Of a DNA stretch of 64,000 bases, positions 1 to 12,371 are shown in pieces. The translations under genes and the position numbers were made by a program. Each line of letters opens with the position of its first letter. Position 1 is the stretch's first letter. Below the pieces are notes generated by a model. It was given only the letters and a program-made list of their open reading frames with translations. It was not told where the DNA came from and searched no databases. This DNA comes from Sipunculus nudus (Eukaryota > Annelida > Sipuncula > Golfingiida > Sipunculidae): assembly GCA_026874595.1 (NCBI GenBank), contig CM049311.1, positions 67,336,453 through 67,400,452 of the forward strand. The letters run 5' to 3'.

Positions 1-330
1 CAATATCCTGTGCCCGGAGCTGCTGAGATAACTAGCCCTCGCAACATCTCGGGCTGCACCCAAACTCCAACTATGTACCAGAAGTGGAGATCGTGATAAA
101 TGTTCAAAAGCAGATCCGGGGGGGGGGGGGAGGGGGGGGGGGGGAGTCCAGACCCCCCCCCCCCCCCCCCCTTTTCAGACGCCTTTTTAAAAAAGGTTTA
201 GGCCAATTTTTCCACCTTTGACCCCCCCCCCCCCCACCTCGCTAGACCTGGGGACCATTTTTTACGTTTTTTCATTTGTCCTCCTGGTTTGGAAACCTCC
301 TCCTCCCAAATCCTGGATCCGCCCCAATGT
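1..330. repeat. poly-G/poly-C element
   Basis: Runs of G (118-146) and C (153-171), then a second C run near 223-236. Flanks contain gcagatccgg and, near 313, the partly complementary tcctggatccgcc, so the unit looks like an inverted-repeat element with hypervariable G/C tracts. Family unknown. Confidence 0.5.
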
Positions 331-3300
331 TCATACGACACTGCAAACCCGCATTGTACTGACAACAATTAGCAATCTCAGTAGTTAAAACAGAAGAGAA
401 CTCAAGTAGATTAAGGTTACGACTAATATTTATTTAGATCATACCAGCACAACGTTTATTTACATCACAATCTCCACTAACTGCATCACCAGTTTAATAC
501 AGCGCCAAGCCAGTATACGATTGATATCAAGAGTATAGTCTAATGATAATTATATCACATCTGACACCGAGATTAGAGTAAGTCCATTATCAACCATTCC
601 TGAATGCTGAATCTCGCATAACACTAAAGACACTGCGGTTCATATCTACAATATTTTCTCATTCAAACAAGGTACATATCAAGGTATTGATTATTTAACT
701 GTCGAAACAATACAGCCGCTTGTATTATCAGAGTGCGAACTCTCCATGTTTTTTTTCTGAAGAATTTTACCATACATAATGCAAACACTGATATAATGCA
801 TGAAACCCCCACCAGAGGGCCCTAAGCACTTCCACCACGCAAATCTGGACAATGTAAACTTCAATATAGTTATTGCCGACTTGTCTCATTTTAAATCTTT
901 ATATCTTTTTTAATTATGCAGCACTTGACAGAATAGGGTGTTTAAAATGGCAAAACACAAAGCCATATGCAAGCATTACTGGTAACAAATAACGTGTTAA
1001 TCCAAACAGTAGCAGTAAACGGCAGAATTTAAAATTTATCGACCGATGAATGTGACCACATTAAAAATGTAGCACAGAGACCTCTGGTAGAGAAAATATA
1101 GGATAGTTTACCAAAATTCTAATGCAAAATATATAGTGAATCGGATATATGTTGCCAGGACAACACAGAAATGATTTCCAAGACACTGACTTACAAATGA
1201 GCAGTTATGCCGGCTTTCAGAAATGAAAAAAAGATAGTACTATTATAGACATTTGTTTATCAATTTTTTTTAAATGGATATTTTAAATGCTTTCTTTACA
1301 AATTATCCTACACTTAACAATTTTCTTGTAATCAATTTGTTTTCCATATCTGAGAGTACACTGTTGCAGAGAACAACCTGAAATTTACTTGGGACTTACA
1401 ACGTGTTGTAAGTTTGATCTATTTTCACATTATCACTATTTCCCAGAGACATGTTTCTCAATTAGTTGTGCGGCATGCATTTATTTAAATTACACATCTG
1501 CACACATTGGCTCTGCACCCTTTTCCAGTAATTGACTTATATGTGTATACTGTGTTTATACTGGTAAATTCACACTCTTTAATGTACAGAAAACAAGTGT
1601 AAACATTTGAGCTACCCTTATACACACATACACTTAGCACAAATTAACTAATTGACAATGTGACCCATATATATAATTTACTGCTTGTATCAACAGTTGA
1701 GCTGTTTTCATACATATCTAAAGACCGACGATATGCATACCATTTATCTTTTGAGGACACAACCTTTTACAATTTCAAGTATCTGTACCTGATTTGCCAT
1801 ATTATGCATGTGTACTGACCAGCCTCAATATCTAAACATTTCATGGGAAACCTATTTTGTTCACATTATAAATCAATCCAAATTATTGAAATATCCTTCA
1901 CTGAAATTTCTATTTTAAGGTTTAATGCTATTTCCTTGCCTAACTAACAAAATATATACAACATAAACAGTATTTAAATAACAAACTGAACATGTACAAT
2001 AATCCATAATAACACTTCAGATCCAACCTACTTTAAATACCTCTACAGTCCACATGGTGGAAAAATAATGAAGTGAAACAAATAGATACACAGAGCAACA
2101 ACTCCAATATATATATTTATATATATATATATATATATAAAAACCAATGAATATCGTGGCAGCAGAAATGATGGGCGGAGCCAGTTCTGTTAATCAGCCA
2201 AAGATACAGGCTGGTTCTTAGCTCCACTAATTAAAGCATGAAACAGACTTGTCTCCTGCTCATTTGTGACCATTTACTCATGCAATACTGTTGTACATAT
2301 CCAACATATGTTTGTTGTGCCGCTACTATTGTGGCTCCGTACTACCATCTCATGAACACTTTGTTTGGTTTTCAAATTTACTGAAATATCACTGTCATGC
2401 AATAAAGCTCATATGTTCAACATGGTTAAATAACTGGTGTTAAATCTGAGATGCTATACTGAGAGGAAATATACTGTGTTTTAATATTAAAAAAAAAAGA
2501 TGTTTGTAAATTATAAGGTAAACAACACCTTATATTGCTTCTGATATTCAGATCACTTTTTTCTTCCCTTGCATTTGGTTAACTAGTGGGTAAATATCCT
2601 GTCAAAGGTACAACATCTTTGAAGTTATTTCTGTCCACTATTATAAAGTCTAACTGACAAGTCCCCTGAATATGAATCCTGGCAAGACTGAAATGTAAAA
2701 ATCAGCCTTTTTCAAATAAGCAGAATGCAATTTTTGTTCAAGAACTAATTGGTTTCAGGACTTGCATACAGATGGAAGCACCAGTGGTGTCATATACCAT
2801 ATATAGTTTTAACCCATTTCTTGAATGTTATTATCAAATGGTCTGTTTGAAATTGAATATTATTATCAAATGATCTGCTAGAGACACTGAATAGTGCCGG
2901 TGCCAATTAACCAAGTTCCAGCAAACTGAGCAATCCACATAAATACTGCTGACAATAATTCATTTGATTATGCCCTGACCCAATGCAAATTTCATGACAA
3001 GTGTTCAGTGGCTAAATACAGGTTTATAGAGCAAATAAAAAACTTTTTGGCCAGCACATATGGAAAGAACAGTATTAACTATATATACAATATTACTTGT
3101 ACTGTTTTGATCATTTAATACATGACATATCATTCTGAATTTTACCCATGCATTCACATTATTATATAACCCATGATTTTATGATGTCATTTGTATACAG
3201 GTTAACATTAATGACAACACATGAATATTTATATTGCATGAAAATGACACTTATAGGTTATAAAACAATCTCAACTCTCGCCCACTATTTCTGAGTTTTA

Positions 3301-5524
3301 AACATACTGGTGATATTCATTACCGATCTCTTTACTGTACCTCGCAAACCATAGTTCACTGCACATGAGATAACCTGTGCTACGATACACACTGTATCAG
3401 ATCTAATACATTTAAAAATACAACAGACACTATACCATTAGTAGATGATTCTCTGTATCAGATCGTTAGGTCTACCATCGATATTTCATACCTTCTAAAA
3501 AACAGTGTTAGTTTCACTGTACAGTAGATAGGTTTCAATATACAGCAGACACTTTATAATGTCTTTCTCATTAACATTTTAGATCATGAGACATGCTGTA
3601 TGACTCACATGATAATATCAGAATATACAGATAATCTACGACTGTCAGAAATTTGATATCCCAACCATGTCTTAAGTGCTGTAATTCATCTATTAGATCT
3701 TATTTATGGACATATATACAAATCATACATTATGGTCCACATTTCATCATATACCAGTCAGACTGGTACATTTTATGAACATTATTCAGTTGTGTGTCAG
3801 ATCTTGGGCATCTCTCACTATCATATCTTTTGGATGAAGGAACAAAATCAAATGAAATCTTAAGTCTCAGCCACTGTACAACAGTTAGTACATCATAATT
3901 TGTGTACACTCTTTCACTGTACAATAATTACTCTCCCACATTATTCATACACACTCGTCTACTGTACAACAGTTACACTCCTAGATATCCTGTATAATCA
4001 TTCACTAAGTCAGATCTTAGGGCACAAGTCCATGTTCCAGAGTTTTTTTAGCATACATGGAAAATACAATCCCGTCATTTAGGATAACCAGTCCTTTGGA
4101 CAATTCAAACCTGACATTTTTGATTACATGTCTTTCACATATTAAAAAGAACCACAACTAATAAAGCAAGTTCTAAACATAATCTTGTTGAGTAATATCC
4201 ATTATATCATTATATTGTTTGACTACAATCTCCAGTCACTGTCAGATCCAAATTTTTCAAACCATACCTGTGCCCTATCATTTACTTTTCACATGTTTCA
4301 GACCATTATTGTAAATGAAGAGGCCCATGACTTTTCTTAATCCTGCCATATATAACTCAAAAGGATAGACGTTATGAGTCTGTGAAGACTTACAAAGTAA
4401 CAATCACTGTATAATATTCTTTCACAGACTGCAAACTTGAATTTCTTGAAATATAGAAATTTCCTAAGAAGACGACAATAGGAAACGGCACTTCCATTAT
4501 AAGTATCATGTTTTTTTTCAATATTACAACCAATCAAATGATACCACACAAATATTCCACTTAAAGGTACCAACTTCCCAGAAAATTGTCTTATTTTTAA
4601 CAATTTTAATTTAAGAACATTTTAATTCCAGTCTGTTGTTTGTACATTTACATGGGACAAGTTTTACTTAAAATAGTATGACAAAATGTGATCCACATCT
4701 GAGCTAAAGGAAATTCTGCCTGAACATAAATAAACACACTTCACGTAAACTCAGTATGGAGCATCGAAGGCTACATGACATGGCAGGTTAATGATATGTA
4801 CAATTTGTCAAGGTTCCATACATTAGGTTTTTTCTCACCCATGTCACCAGTTTGCCAATGTACCCAGGTCAGCAACAGATGGGCAGCCAAGATGGGCATC
4901 ACACTGGCAAGTCATATGATCTCTTCAGTTTCTATATGAACATAACAATCAAACCATAACTGTTCACTCTTTTCTTTGCTATATTTTTTTACTAGCTGTT
5001 TGGAAAAGTGGATACACTAATGACTCAGCAACTTTTATTCCCTCCCTTCAACACATGAGGTAACACCATAATCCTGTTACCTGCATTTGCCAAAACTACA
5101 TGACCAAAGTCACATGACTAAAGTCACCAGACCACTGACACACAGCTATGCATGTCAAATATAATGGCCTTAAAATTAAAACCAACTCCAATACATAAAT
5201 GTTAAATTTTCGAAGTTTTTGATAATCTTAATTATATGTTTTGTGAGACAATGTGAGACAATGCTGATGCAATTTAAACAATTTATGACAAATTATGCGC
5301 ATAAGTCAATTCAAACCAAATAATTTTTTGGGTCAACACTGACCAGATTCCAAGGACAAAGTTTTAAAGTGTATGACAAACTATCATAACTTGTTTACAT
5401 GATGCACAACAAGTGCTTCTGGCCTGCATATGGTGAGATTCTATACGTTAAATAATGTATGGCCACTTTCTGATGGATTCACTTCCAAGCAGTAAAATCC
5501 ATATATATATTATTTGTAAATGAG
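331..5524. other. AT-rich flank with no recognisable gene
   Basis: Downstream of the SLC6 stop. No exon-like segment, RNA gene or clear repeat seen apart from a short TA microsatellite near 2,106-2,140. It may hold distal 3' UTR or intergenic DNA. Confidence 0.5.
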
Positions 5525-5815
5525 ATTACCATTAGGGGGAGCCATGAGTCATGCAAAGTTTTCCATATTAACAAGTAGTACATATGACAGCTGACAGGTA
5601 GAGCCACCTCTGATGCAAGTATTTGTTTACATCAAGACATATAAGATGACTGCCATTAGAGGGAGCCACTTCTGGTGTAGAGATACCAATACATAAAGCA
5701 GAAGTGCCATGAAACCCACAAGAGAGAACCACTGCTAAAACACAGATTCCCATACATTAAGTAGAAGTACATGTGCCTGCTGAAAGGGGGAGCCACTACT
5801 AACACCAGCACTTGG
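5525..5815. repeat. degenerate tandem repeat, about 60-65 bp unit, about five copies
   Basis: Each unit carries a variant of (gg)gAGCCAC followed by a stretch ending in cca(a)tacattaa..agtag. Copies are at about 5,535, 5,600, 5,660, 5,725 and 5,790. The overlapping minus-strand open frame is a by-product. Confidence 0.55.
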
Positions 5816-6516
5816 GGTTAAGATCACTGGTCCAAGCTCAGGGAAGGTGGTAATACCTTACCATTTAAATTACTTTGTGCTTCAAATGTTAACAAACAGC
5901 TGAACACATACATATACTGCTGACACGGTGGTTAAGCTGTATATATCTACAGCTGATACTATATTTGATCATAATCTATTTGTATAGATCTACTTTTAAC
6001 ACTGTAAAGATCACCCTTGAGCATGTACTGTGCTTCATATTAACGAGGCTGAAATTTCACGATTTCTACATTTTGAAGGTTTTTCTAGGGTTTCATTTTT
6101 GTGATCGCATCAGAATTTATGAAATCTAACAACAACTGTATTTGCTTTATTATGAATTAAGAATAAATTCCACAATATCTCACTCATTTCCGTTATTGTC
6201 CTTGTTTCATAGTTGATGTTTTGACAATAATTACTGCATATTTGTATGAGCTGCTTCTGATCGCATCCACAGATTATGCTGTTGACTGACAAACCATCTT
6301 TCAAGAGATATAACTATTATGTTTGTTCTGATGCATCATACCCTCTTGTTCACCCCAGTTAACAGGGTATCTTATTTCTGAGGGATTCATATTCAAAATC
6401 ATTTCCTATTCGCAATTATCATGAAATTAAAAACCTCACGAATATAAAGGCACCACAGTATATATCTACAGCTGACACTGTATTGGATCATGATCTGTAC
6501 TGAGCACAACTGTTAA
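5816..6516. other. no feature recognised
   Basis: AT-rich sequence with a partial duplication of the phrase tatatctacagctgaca (about 5,940 and 6,460). No gene seen. Confidence 0.4.
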
Positions 6517-8164
6517 CTAGAATACGGGTAGTCGACAAGCGACTACGTGTATCCGCCAAAATCAGAGAAGGACGGGTGAAGTAAGGCATGGATTGAGTGG
6601 CAAGGGGATATAGAGTTACATGTGTTTAATATTAGAATGGATCTCTGCCACATAAACATGATTGTAGGTAGCGCCACCTGTTATTTGAAACTATCCAAGA
6701 TATATACACAAGCAAAATTTCATGTGGAAAAGTCAAACCACTGTAGAGATATGAGTGATTTTATCCCACAGCAGACAAACAGATGGACACTGTGCAAAAA
6801 TGGCTGCAGGTTGCGCCACCATTTTTGTGTATGTTTTAAAGCTATCCAAGGGCTACATTTGTGTAAAAAAAATTTTCTGATTGGTTGAATGAGTCCAGAG
6901 ATATAAGCATGGATGTCTACAGCATGAATGTGAATGTAGGTGGCAGCACCTGTCATAAAATCAAGAAAGCTATGCCGGATGTATAAGCATGCTGAATTTC
7001 AGGTAATTTGGTCAAACCACTGCAGGGATATGAGTGATTTCAACCAAAGGCAGACAAACAGATGGACGCTGTGTAAAAATGGCTGCAGGTGACGCCACAA
7101 TTTTTGTGAATGTTATAAAGCTATCCAAGGGCTACATTTGTGAAAATTTTTTTTCCTGATTGGTCAAACGGTTCCCGAGATATGAGTTAGGATGTCTGCA
7201 GCGTTAACGTGAATGTAGGTGATATGAGTGATTTCAACCAAAGGCAGACAAACAGATGGACGCTGTGTCAAAATGGCTGCAGGTGACGCCACGATTTTTG
7301 TGAATGTTATAAAGCTATCCAAGGGCTACATTTGTGTAAATTTTTTTTCCTGATTGGTCAAACGGTTCCCGAGATATGAGCTTGGATGTCTGCAGCGTTA
7401 ACGTGAATGTAGGTGGCGCCACCTGTCATAAAATCAAGAAAGCTATCTAGGATGTATACGCATGCCGAATTTTAGGTGAATTAGTCAAACCACTGCAGAG
7501 ATATGAGTGATTTTAACCCCAGGCAGATGAACAGATGGACACTGTGCAAACATGGTTCCAGGTGGCGCCTTCTTTTGTTGTGTATGTTATAAAGCTATCC
7601 CAGGGCTACATTTGTGTAAAAATTTTTTCCGGATCGGTCAAACGGTTCCCGAGATATATGGGTTTATGTGTGGAGCGTTAACGTGAATGTAGATGGCGCC
7701 ACCTGTCATAAAATCGAGAAAGCTATCTAGGATGTATACGTATGCTGAATTTTAGGTGAATTAATCAAACCACTGCAGAGATATGAGTGATTTTAACCCC
7801 ATGCAGATGAACAGATGGACACTGTGCAAAAATGGTTGCAGGTGGCGCCACATTTTGTTGTGTATGTTATAAAGCTATCCCAGGGCTACATTTGTGTAAA
7901 AATTTTTTCCGGATCGGTCAAACGGTTCCCGAGATATATGGGTTTATGTGTGGAAACAGACGCACAAACGGACGCTGGGCAGAGATGAAAGGTCAGAGGT
8001 CAAGGTCACTTGGTTAGGCACCAGTTCACATGTGACCCGATAATTTGTGTAAGTTTCGGAAAAATCTGTCCAGTAGTCTCAGAGGAGTTCTCCGGAAACG
8101 AACGCGGCGGCGGCGGAACCCGGTCAAAAACATAGTATCCGCAAAACTTCGTTTTGGCGGATAC
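6517..8164 (-). mobile_element. R2 Helentron-like non-autonomous element, copy 1
   Basis: On the minus strand it begins GTATCCGCCAAAACG (8,164 downward). Near the other end the inverse TTTTGGCGGATAC is followed by a hairpin GTAGTCG-CTTGT-CGACTAC and an 11-base tail ending CTAG (6,517). The interior holds about five tandem units of roughly 300 bp, each with a GGCGCCACC-type palindrome and the phrase aagctatccaagggctacattt. No transposase or Rep/helicase coding is present. Terminal inverted repeat plus 3' hairpin plus internal tandem repeats matches Helitron2/Helentron-derived elements. Confidence 0.75.
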
Positions 8165-8403
8165 AACAAAGCAGATAATCCTGAGCATATTCTGTGGACA
8201 CTGGCTGATGACAATATTTTACTCACTCATAGCACTGCAGAAACTGTGAACATGATATTTGCACAAATATACAGCTGGTTATAGATAGGCACAAATACAC
8301 ACCTAGGGATGCTTGTGAACTGCTCCAGCTGTTACTTTAGCTAATAACAGTTATATTTACAGTTAATACTGTCACTTATAATGATATGACTATACACTTC
8401 TCC

Positions 8404-8710
8404 TATTTGAAAAAATACATCACTGAAGCTTATTACATGTCTGAGACTAATTACATGTCTGAGGCTAATTACATGCCTAAGGCTTATTACATGTCTGAAG
8501 CTTATTACAAGACTAAAGCTTATTACATGTCTGAGGCTGATTACATCTCCAAGGCTATTTACATGTCTGAGGCTGAATAAATGTCCGAGGCTATTTACAT
8601 GTCTGAGGCTAATTACATGTCTAAGGCTAATTACATGTGTGAAGCTGCTAACATGTCCAAGGCTATGTATATGTCAGAAACTTATTACATGTCTGAGGCT
8701 TATTACATGT
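8404..8710. repeat. 18-bp minisatellite, about 16 copies
   Basis: Unit close to attacatgtctgaggcta. Because 18 is a multiple of three it stays open on the plus strand and reads as repeated YMSEAN/YMSEAY hexapeptides, but there is no splice or gene context. Confidence 0.85.
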
Positions 8711-11199
8711 AAGCACACTTGTATATTAATACTACAGCTTCTGCTGTACATATTTTCAGTTAATACTTTTACACATCATAATGCTTGCACGACTGATACA
8801 ACTGCATCTGTTGTAAGAATGTTTGGTTAATACAAAGAATATTCACTATTTTTTCAGTAATACATAGGCTTTATGTTGATACTCAGGCTTTTCACAAAAT
8901 ATACCAGCTTTTTGGTTTCAACTTTTCATACATAGGCTTAACACGACATGTATGTGGCCTTTTTGTTAATTTTGTTAATAATGTTGACACTGTGCTGTTC
9001 ACAATATTCATATTGTTTCTACACTATAAACGTAGTGAGTGAGGTGCTATTTTGTACATACTGTTGCAACTGATGCTTAACACAACACAATATCTACTCT
9101 TTTGTTCATTTTGATGTTCATTTTGACAGAGATTATCATCTCTTTTACCAATGCTAATGTTTACTTGCAGATAATCACTTCTTTAGATGTTAATTATACA
9201 TGAGGTACTTACAATGTAGCATACCAGATAATGTTATACCCATAAATGCTGATATTAAAAATTTCATGTCCAAGCATCTCTGTTGGTTTTAATGAGGTCT
9301 GTCACACAACTGCATACATATGATGCTGAACTGGGAGATTAGAATGAAGCATTGCATTTAGATGCTTAGGAAACAAATGCATCCATTCTGCTTGCTATGT
9401 GAGATTCTAACAAATAAGCTAACAATTCTGATATACAAGCACATTGTGTCTGCCAGTCTTCAAAAGTTAAAAATATTACTGAGACCATAATATCAATATG
9501 TGCAAATAAAAAAAAAACATAAAAATAAAAAACACGTAGAAATGTATTTAATTAATGAGCTGCTACTGGTATGAGCATGAGATTACCTGTGGCTTGGTAC
9601 ATTAAAGCCAGGCCAAAAAATGGAAGGAGTTTTAAGTGTTCCTATCCTGTGCTAGGTAACAGAGTTATTGACTTAATAAATGCATGACTCTCCTCTGCTC
9701 CACTAACATGTGTCCATCAGTTAAAGTGGATAACTTTCTCAAATGTTTATTAATACACATAATTTTGCAGAAAACTATACATGGGGAGAGACAACCTAAA
9801 ATAGCATTTAAATTTTTGTTTAAATCCCAAAATTGTATTTAATGTAAGTTCTTTACGGCCTGTTTGCAATTATCCCATAGACCAAATGGGTAGCCATCTT
9901 GGTTTCAGCTAGTTATGGTTTACTAGACATCTGACGAGCAGCTGTAACCTACTGCTAAATTTAAGTGATCAATAACTGTCATATATGGGGTTGAAATATT
10001 TGAACACAGACTTTCTCTGCAAATTCACTGGATTCCTTTAAATACAGATAAAGGTAGGTGTATTTTGTCTCCTTGCTTAGAGCATGTTCATGCCTCAAGC
10101 TTCTTTTACAAACATGTTTTTTTTTGCAATGGACTTTCCAGCTGGAAGTATATTCCTCCAATTGGGTGTGTTGGAACAATTATTTTTCAAATGGATAAGT
10201 AATACATAATGATATAAATATACAATATATCAGACACTAACCCATGAGGTATGTTAAAGAGTATCAGCCAACCAGCTTATTCATAGGTCAAACATAACTA
10301 AGTTTGTAACATTAAATTTTTAAACTAGATATTCATCAAATTATTTTAATGTCATTTTACATGCTTCATTTTTATTTTTTCTAGTTAAACCTCATTTAAA
10401 ACATGTCTTATATTTTAATATTTCATTTGATTTTTATTCAATTTCTTTAATTCTCGGTTAAATCTTGATTGTTGTCACCTGCCAGTATGAAAAACCATTA
10501 AACCAGAAAAAGTGGCAGTCTGAGGAGCCAGAACATAATTTTATAGTTTAAGTTCAGATTTCAATTTTTTTCTATTTTTTTTAAATACTATATGAGAAAT
10601 CCTGCTTTGACTGTTTGACTGCATTCATAAATATGAACATACACAGCAACAAATATCAATCATAAAACATATCCTAATAAACAAAAATATACACCAGCAA
10701 TAAAAAATAACCATTGTATTACTATATAAAAAGAAACATCCAAAATGGTAAATATACTAATAATATAAAGTAATATTTTAAATACAGTGCAGCTGTGCCT
10801 TCAAAGTTCTAGGCATGGAGGGATTATTACTAAGAAATGTATGCGACCAAAATATAAATGACCCATTGGTTATGACACTCAGTTGACCACCATGACCTGT
10901 GACATCATGGCCTAACATCCACACCTATTTGTGAAATATTTAAAGGAGCTGATAGCCAACTGTATTGAAATTTTGCAGGAAGACAGGAAAATGTCTTATA
11001 AAAGGGCATTATTTCAATTTTATGGAAAAAGTATAGCACATTGCCAGGTGATCCATACATAAAATAAATTTGAGCGATTGTGTTGGTTTAAATCAAATTG
11101 GACAACTATCTGTCATAAGCATTTTTAAAGGGCTTTTTTTGTGGCTTACAAGATATGTCATGGTGACCTATTTTAACTAGGACATGTCGAAATATTAAG
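8711..11199. other. AT-rich flank without recognised genes
   Basis: No exon-like sequence, RNA gene or clear mobile element seen. Confidence 0.4.
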
Positions 11200-11340
11200 A
11201 AAGAACTTTCTAGGTCTAGATTTGTGCCTACCAGCCAGCCAAAGGAAATGCTGGCCAGATGGACGTTGGCTGAACAGAAGGACCACGGACAAAGATGTAT
11301 CACTATATCTCACCAAGACTGAAAGTCAGCTGAGCCAAAA
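11200..11340 (-). repeat. diverged R1 5'-end fragment
   Basis: Contains gaaggaccacgg..., then ctatatctcaccaagactg and agtcagctgagccaaaa, a decayed match to the terminus of the R1 elements (tatagctcagatgactt...agtcagctgagctaaaa). Confidence 0.55.
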
Positions 11341-11367
11341 ACGCAAAATTAAAGTCGGCTGACAAGT

Positions 11368-11373
11368 TTTATT
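11368..11373 (-). promoter_or_regulatory. candidate polyadenylation signal for the SLC6 gene
   Basis: This is the first AATAAA I found on the minus strand below the stop codon, about 870 nt downstream. The region is AT-rich, so chance occurrence is quite possible, and the 3' UTR could run much further. Confidence 0.3.
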
Positions 11374-12239
11374 GCCTCACAGTTGATTGCTTAACTGCTG
11401 CTTTGCATTGCCTGGCTACAGGGTATTTTGTGTTCATCATGACTAAAAGTAATACCTCAATTCCCTATCAAAGTCATCTGGTCTTAATAAAATTATAGAA
11501 AGAAATACATTGAAAATGATAAATCCACAGGTATATCTGACCAAAAGTAGATTATTACACAGGCAGGATGTAGTCCATTATGAAATTGGATTACAGAGTG
11601 GAAAGGTTGGTTCAAACTCCACATTAGCATCAGAGGCAAAATAGTGAAATTCTCGATAAAACCCAACAGATGGCTCAATATCTTAACAACAGGTTATGAC
11701 TCCTTGATTTTTTTTATAGCCCCTTCCTTGTTAAAACTGATATCCATAAGGCTTAGTTACAGCATATCATTCCCATCACATGGGCACCATTATCCTAATT
11801 AAATAACCAGAGCCATCTACAGGCCATCAAACTAACCTTTAAAAATAAATAGTATGATTCACATTCTCATAAGCAGATTATTTTAAGCACCTGCTCAATG
11901 TAAACAAGATCGGTTAGAAATTATTTCAAACCTGATCGCTAGATGGCGCTGACAAACAACTGAGGTAGTACTGTCAATGATGACTACAGTGATTATTATG
12001 TACCTTACTGAATATAAAATTGTCTATTTGTATTGCCTAGCATTATGATATACATCACAATGATAACAACAGGTGAGCACAATCCCTCTTGAATGGAACA
12101 AATCAATACAATTACAGGAAACTGGACTCCCTGAGCTGTGGACCCGTGATGAATGTAAAAACCTACCAGTTGGCAATGGCCACCTGGTGTCTGCCCTGAA
12201 GGCATGCGGTTTTACATGGATTTGGTCCTAAATTGTTTT

Positions 12240-12371
12240 TCATATATGTGTAGCTTCTGACTTTGGACTAAGCTTGAGTGGAGCCAACGTATCCATCTCC
12301 ACTGCTTGTTGTTTGTGCTGTTGGAGTGCTGGTCCCCAATCGGCTGTTGGATGACTCAATTTCTTCAAGCG
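12240..12371 (-). CDS. SLC6 last coding exon: cytoplasmic C-tail and stop
   Basis: Coding part is 132 bp, phase 0, residues 484-526 followed by TGA at 12,242-12,240. It reads [20 protein letters not shown] and then a polar tail ending in EATHI. RLK..(x)P..DWGPAL is the usual SLC6 tail motif shared by GlyT1 and GATs, and it fixes the frame. The other open frame over this exon, rich in Ser and Thr, is a shadow. The terminal T-H-I fits a class I PDZ ligand (S/T-x-hydrophobic), as tails of several mammalian SLC6 carriers do. Acceptor is ttgtttaccacag. Confidence 0.93.
   Translation of the reverse strand, partial: RLKKLSHPTADWGPALQQHKQQAVEMDTLAPLKLSPKSEATHI

Noticed and set aside
5568-5753. Possible secreted peptide gene (minus strand)
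   Set aside because: Lies within the degenerate 60-65-bp repeat and has no splice or homology support.
6622-8284. Short plus-strand frames containing [10 protein letters not shown] and similar at 6.6-8.3 and 42.8 kb
   Set aside because: They fall in R2 tandem units and are broken differently in each unit.
1-12239. Second protein gene downstream of the SLC6 gene
   Set aside because: No exon-like segment with coherent splice sites or a recognisable domain was found on either strand.
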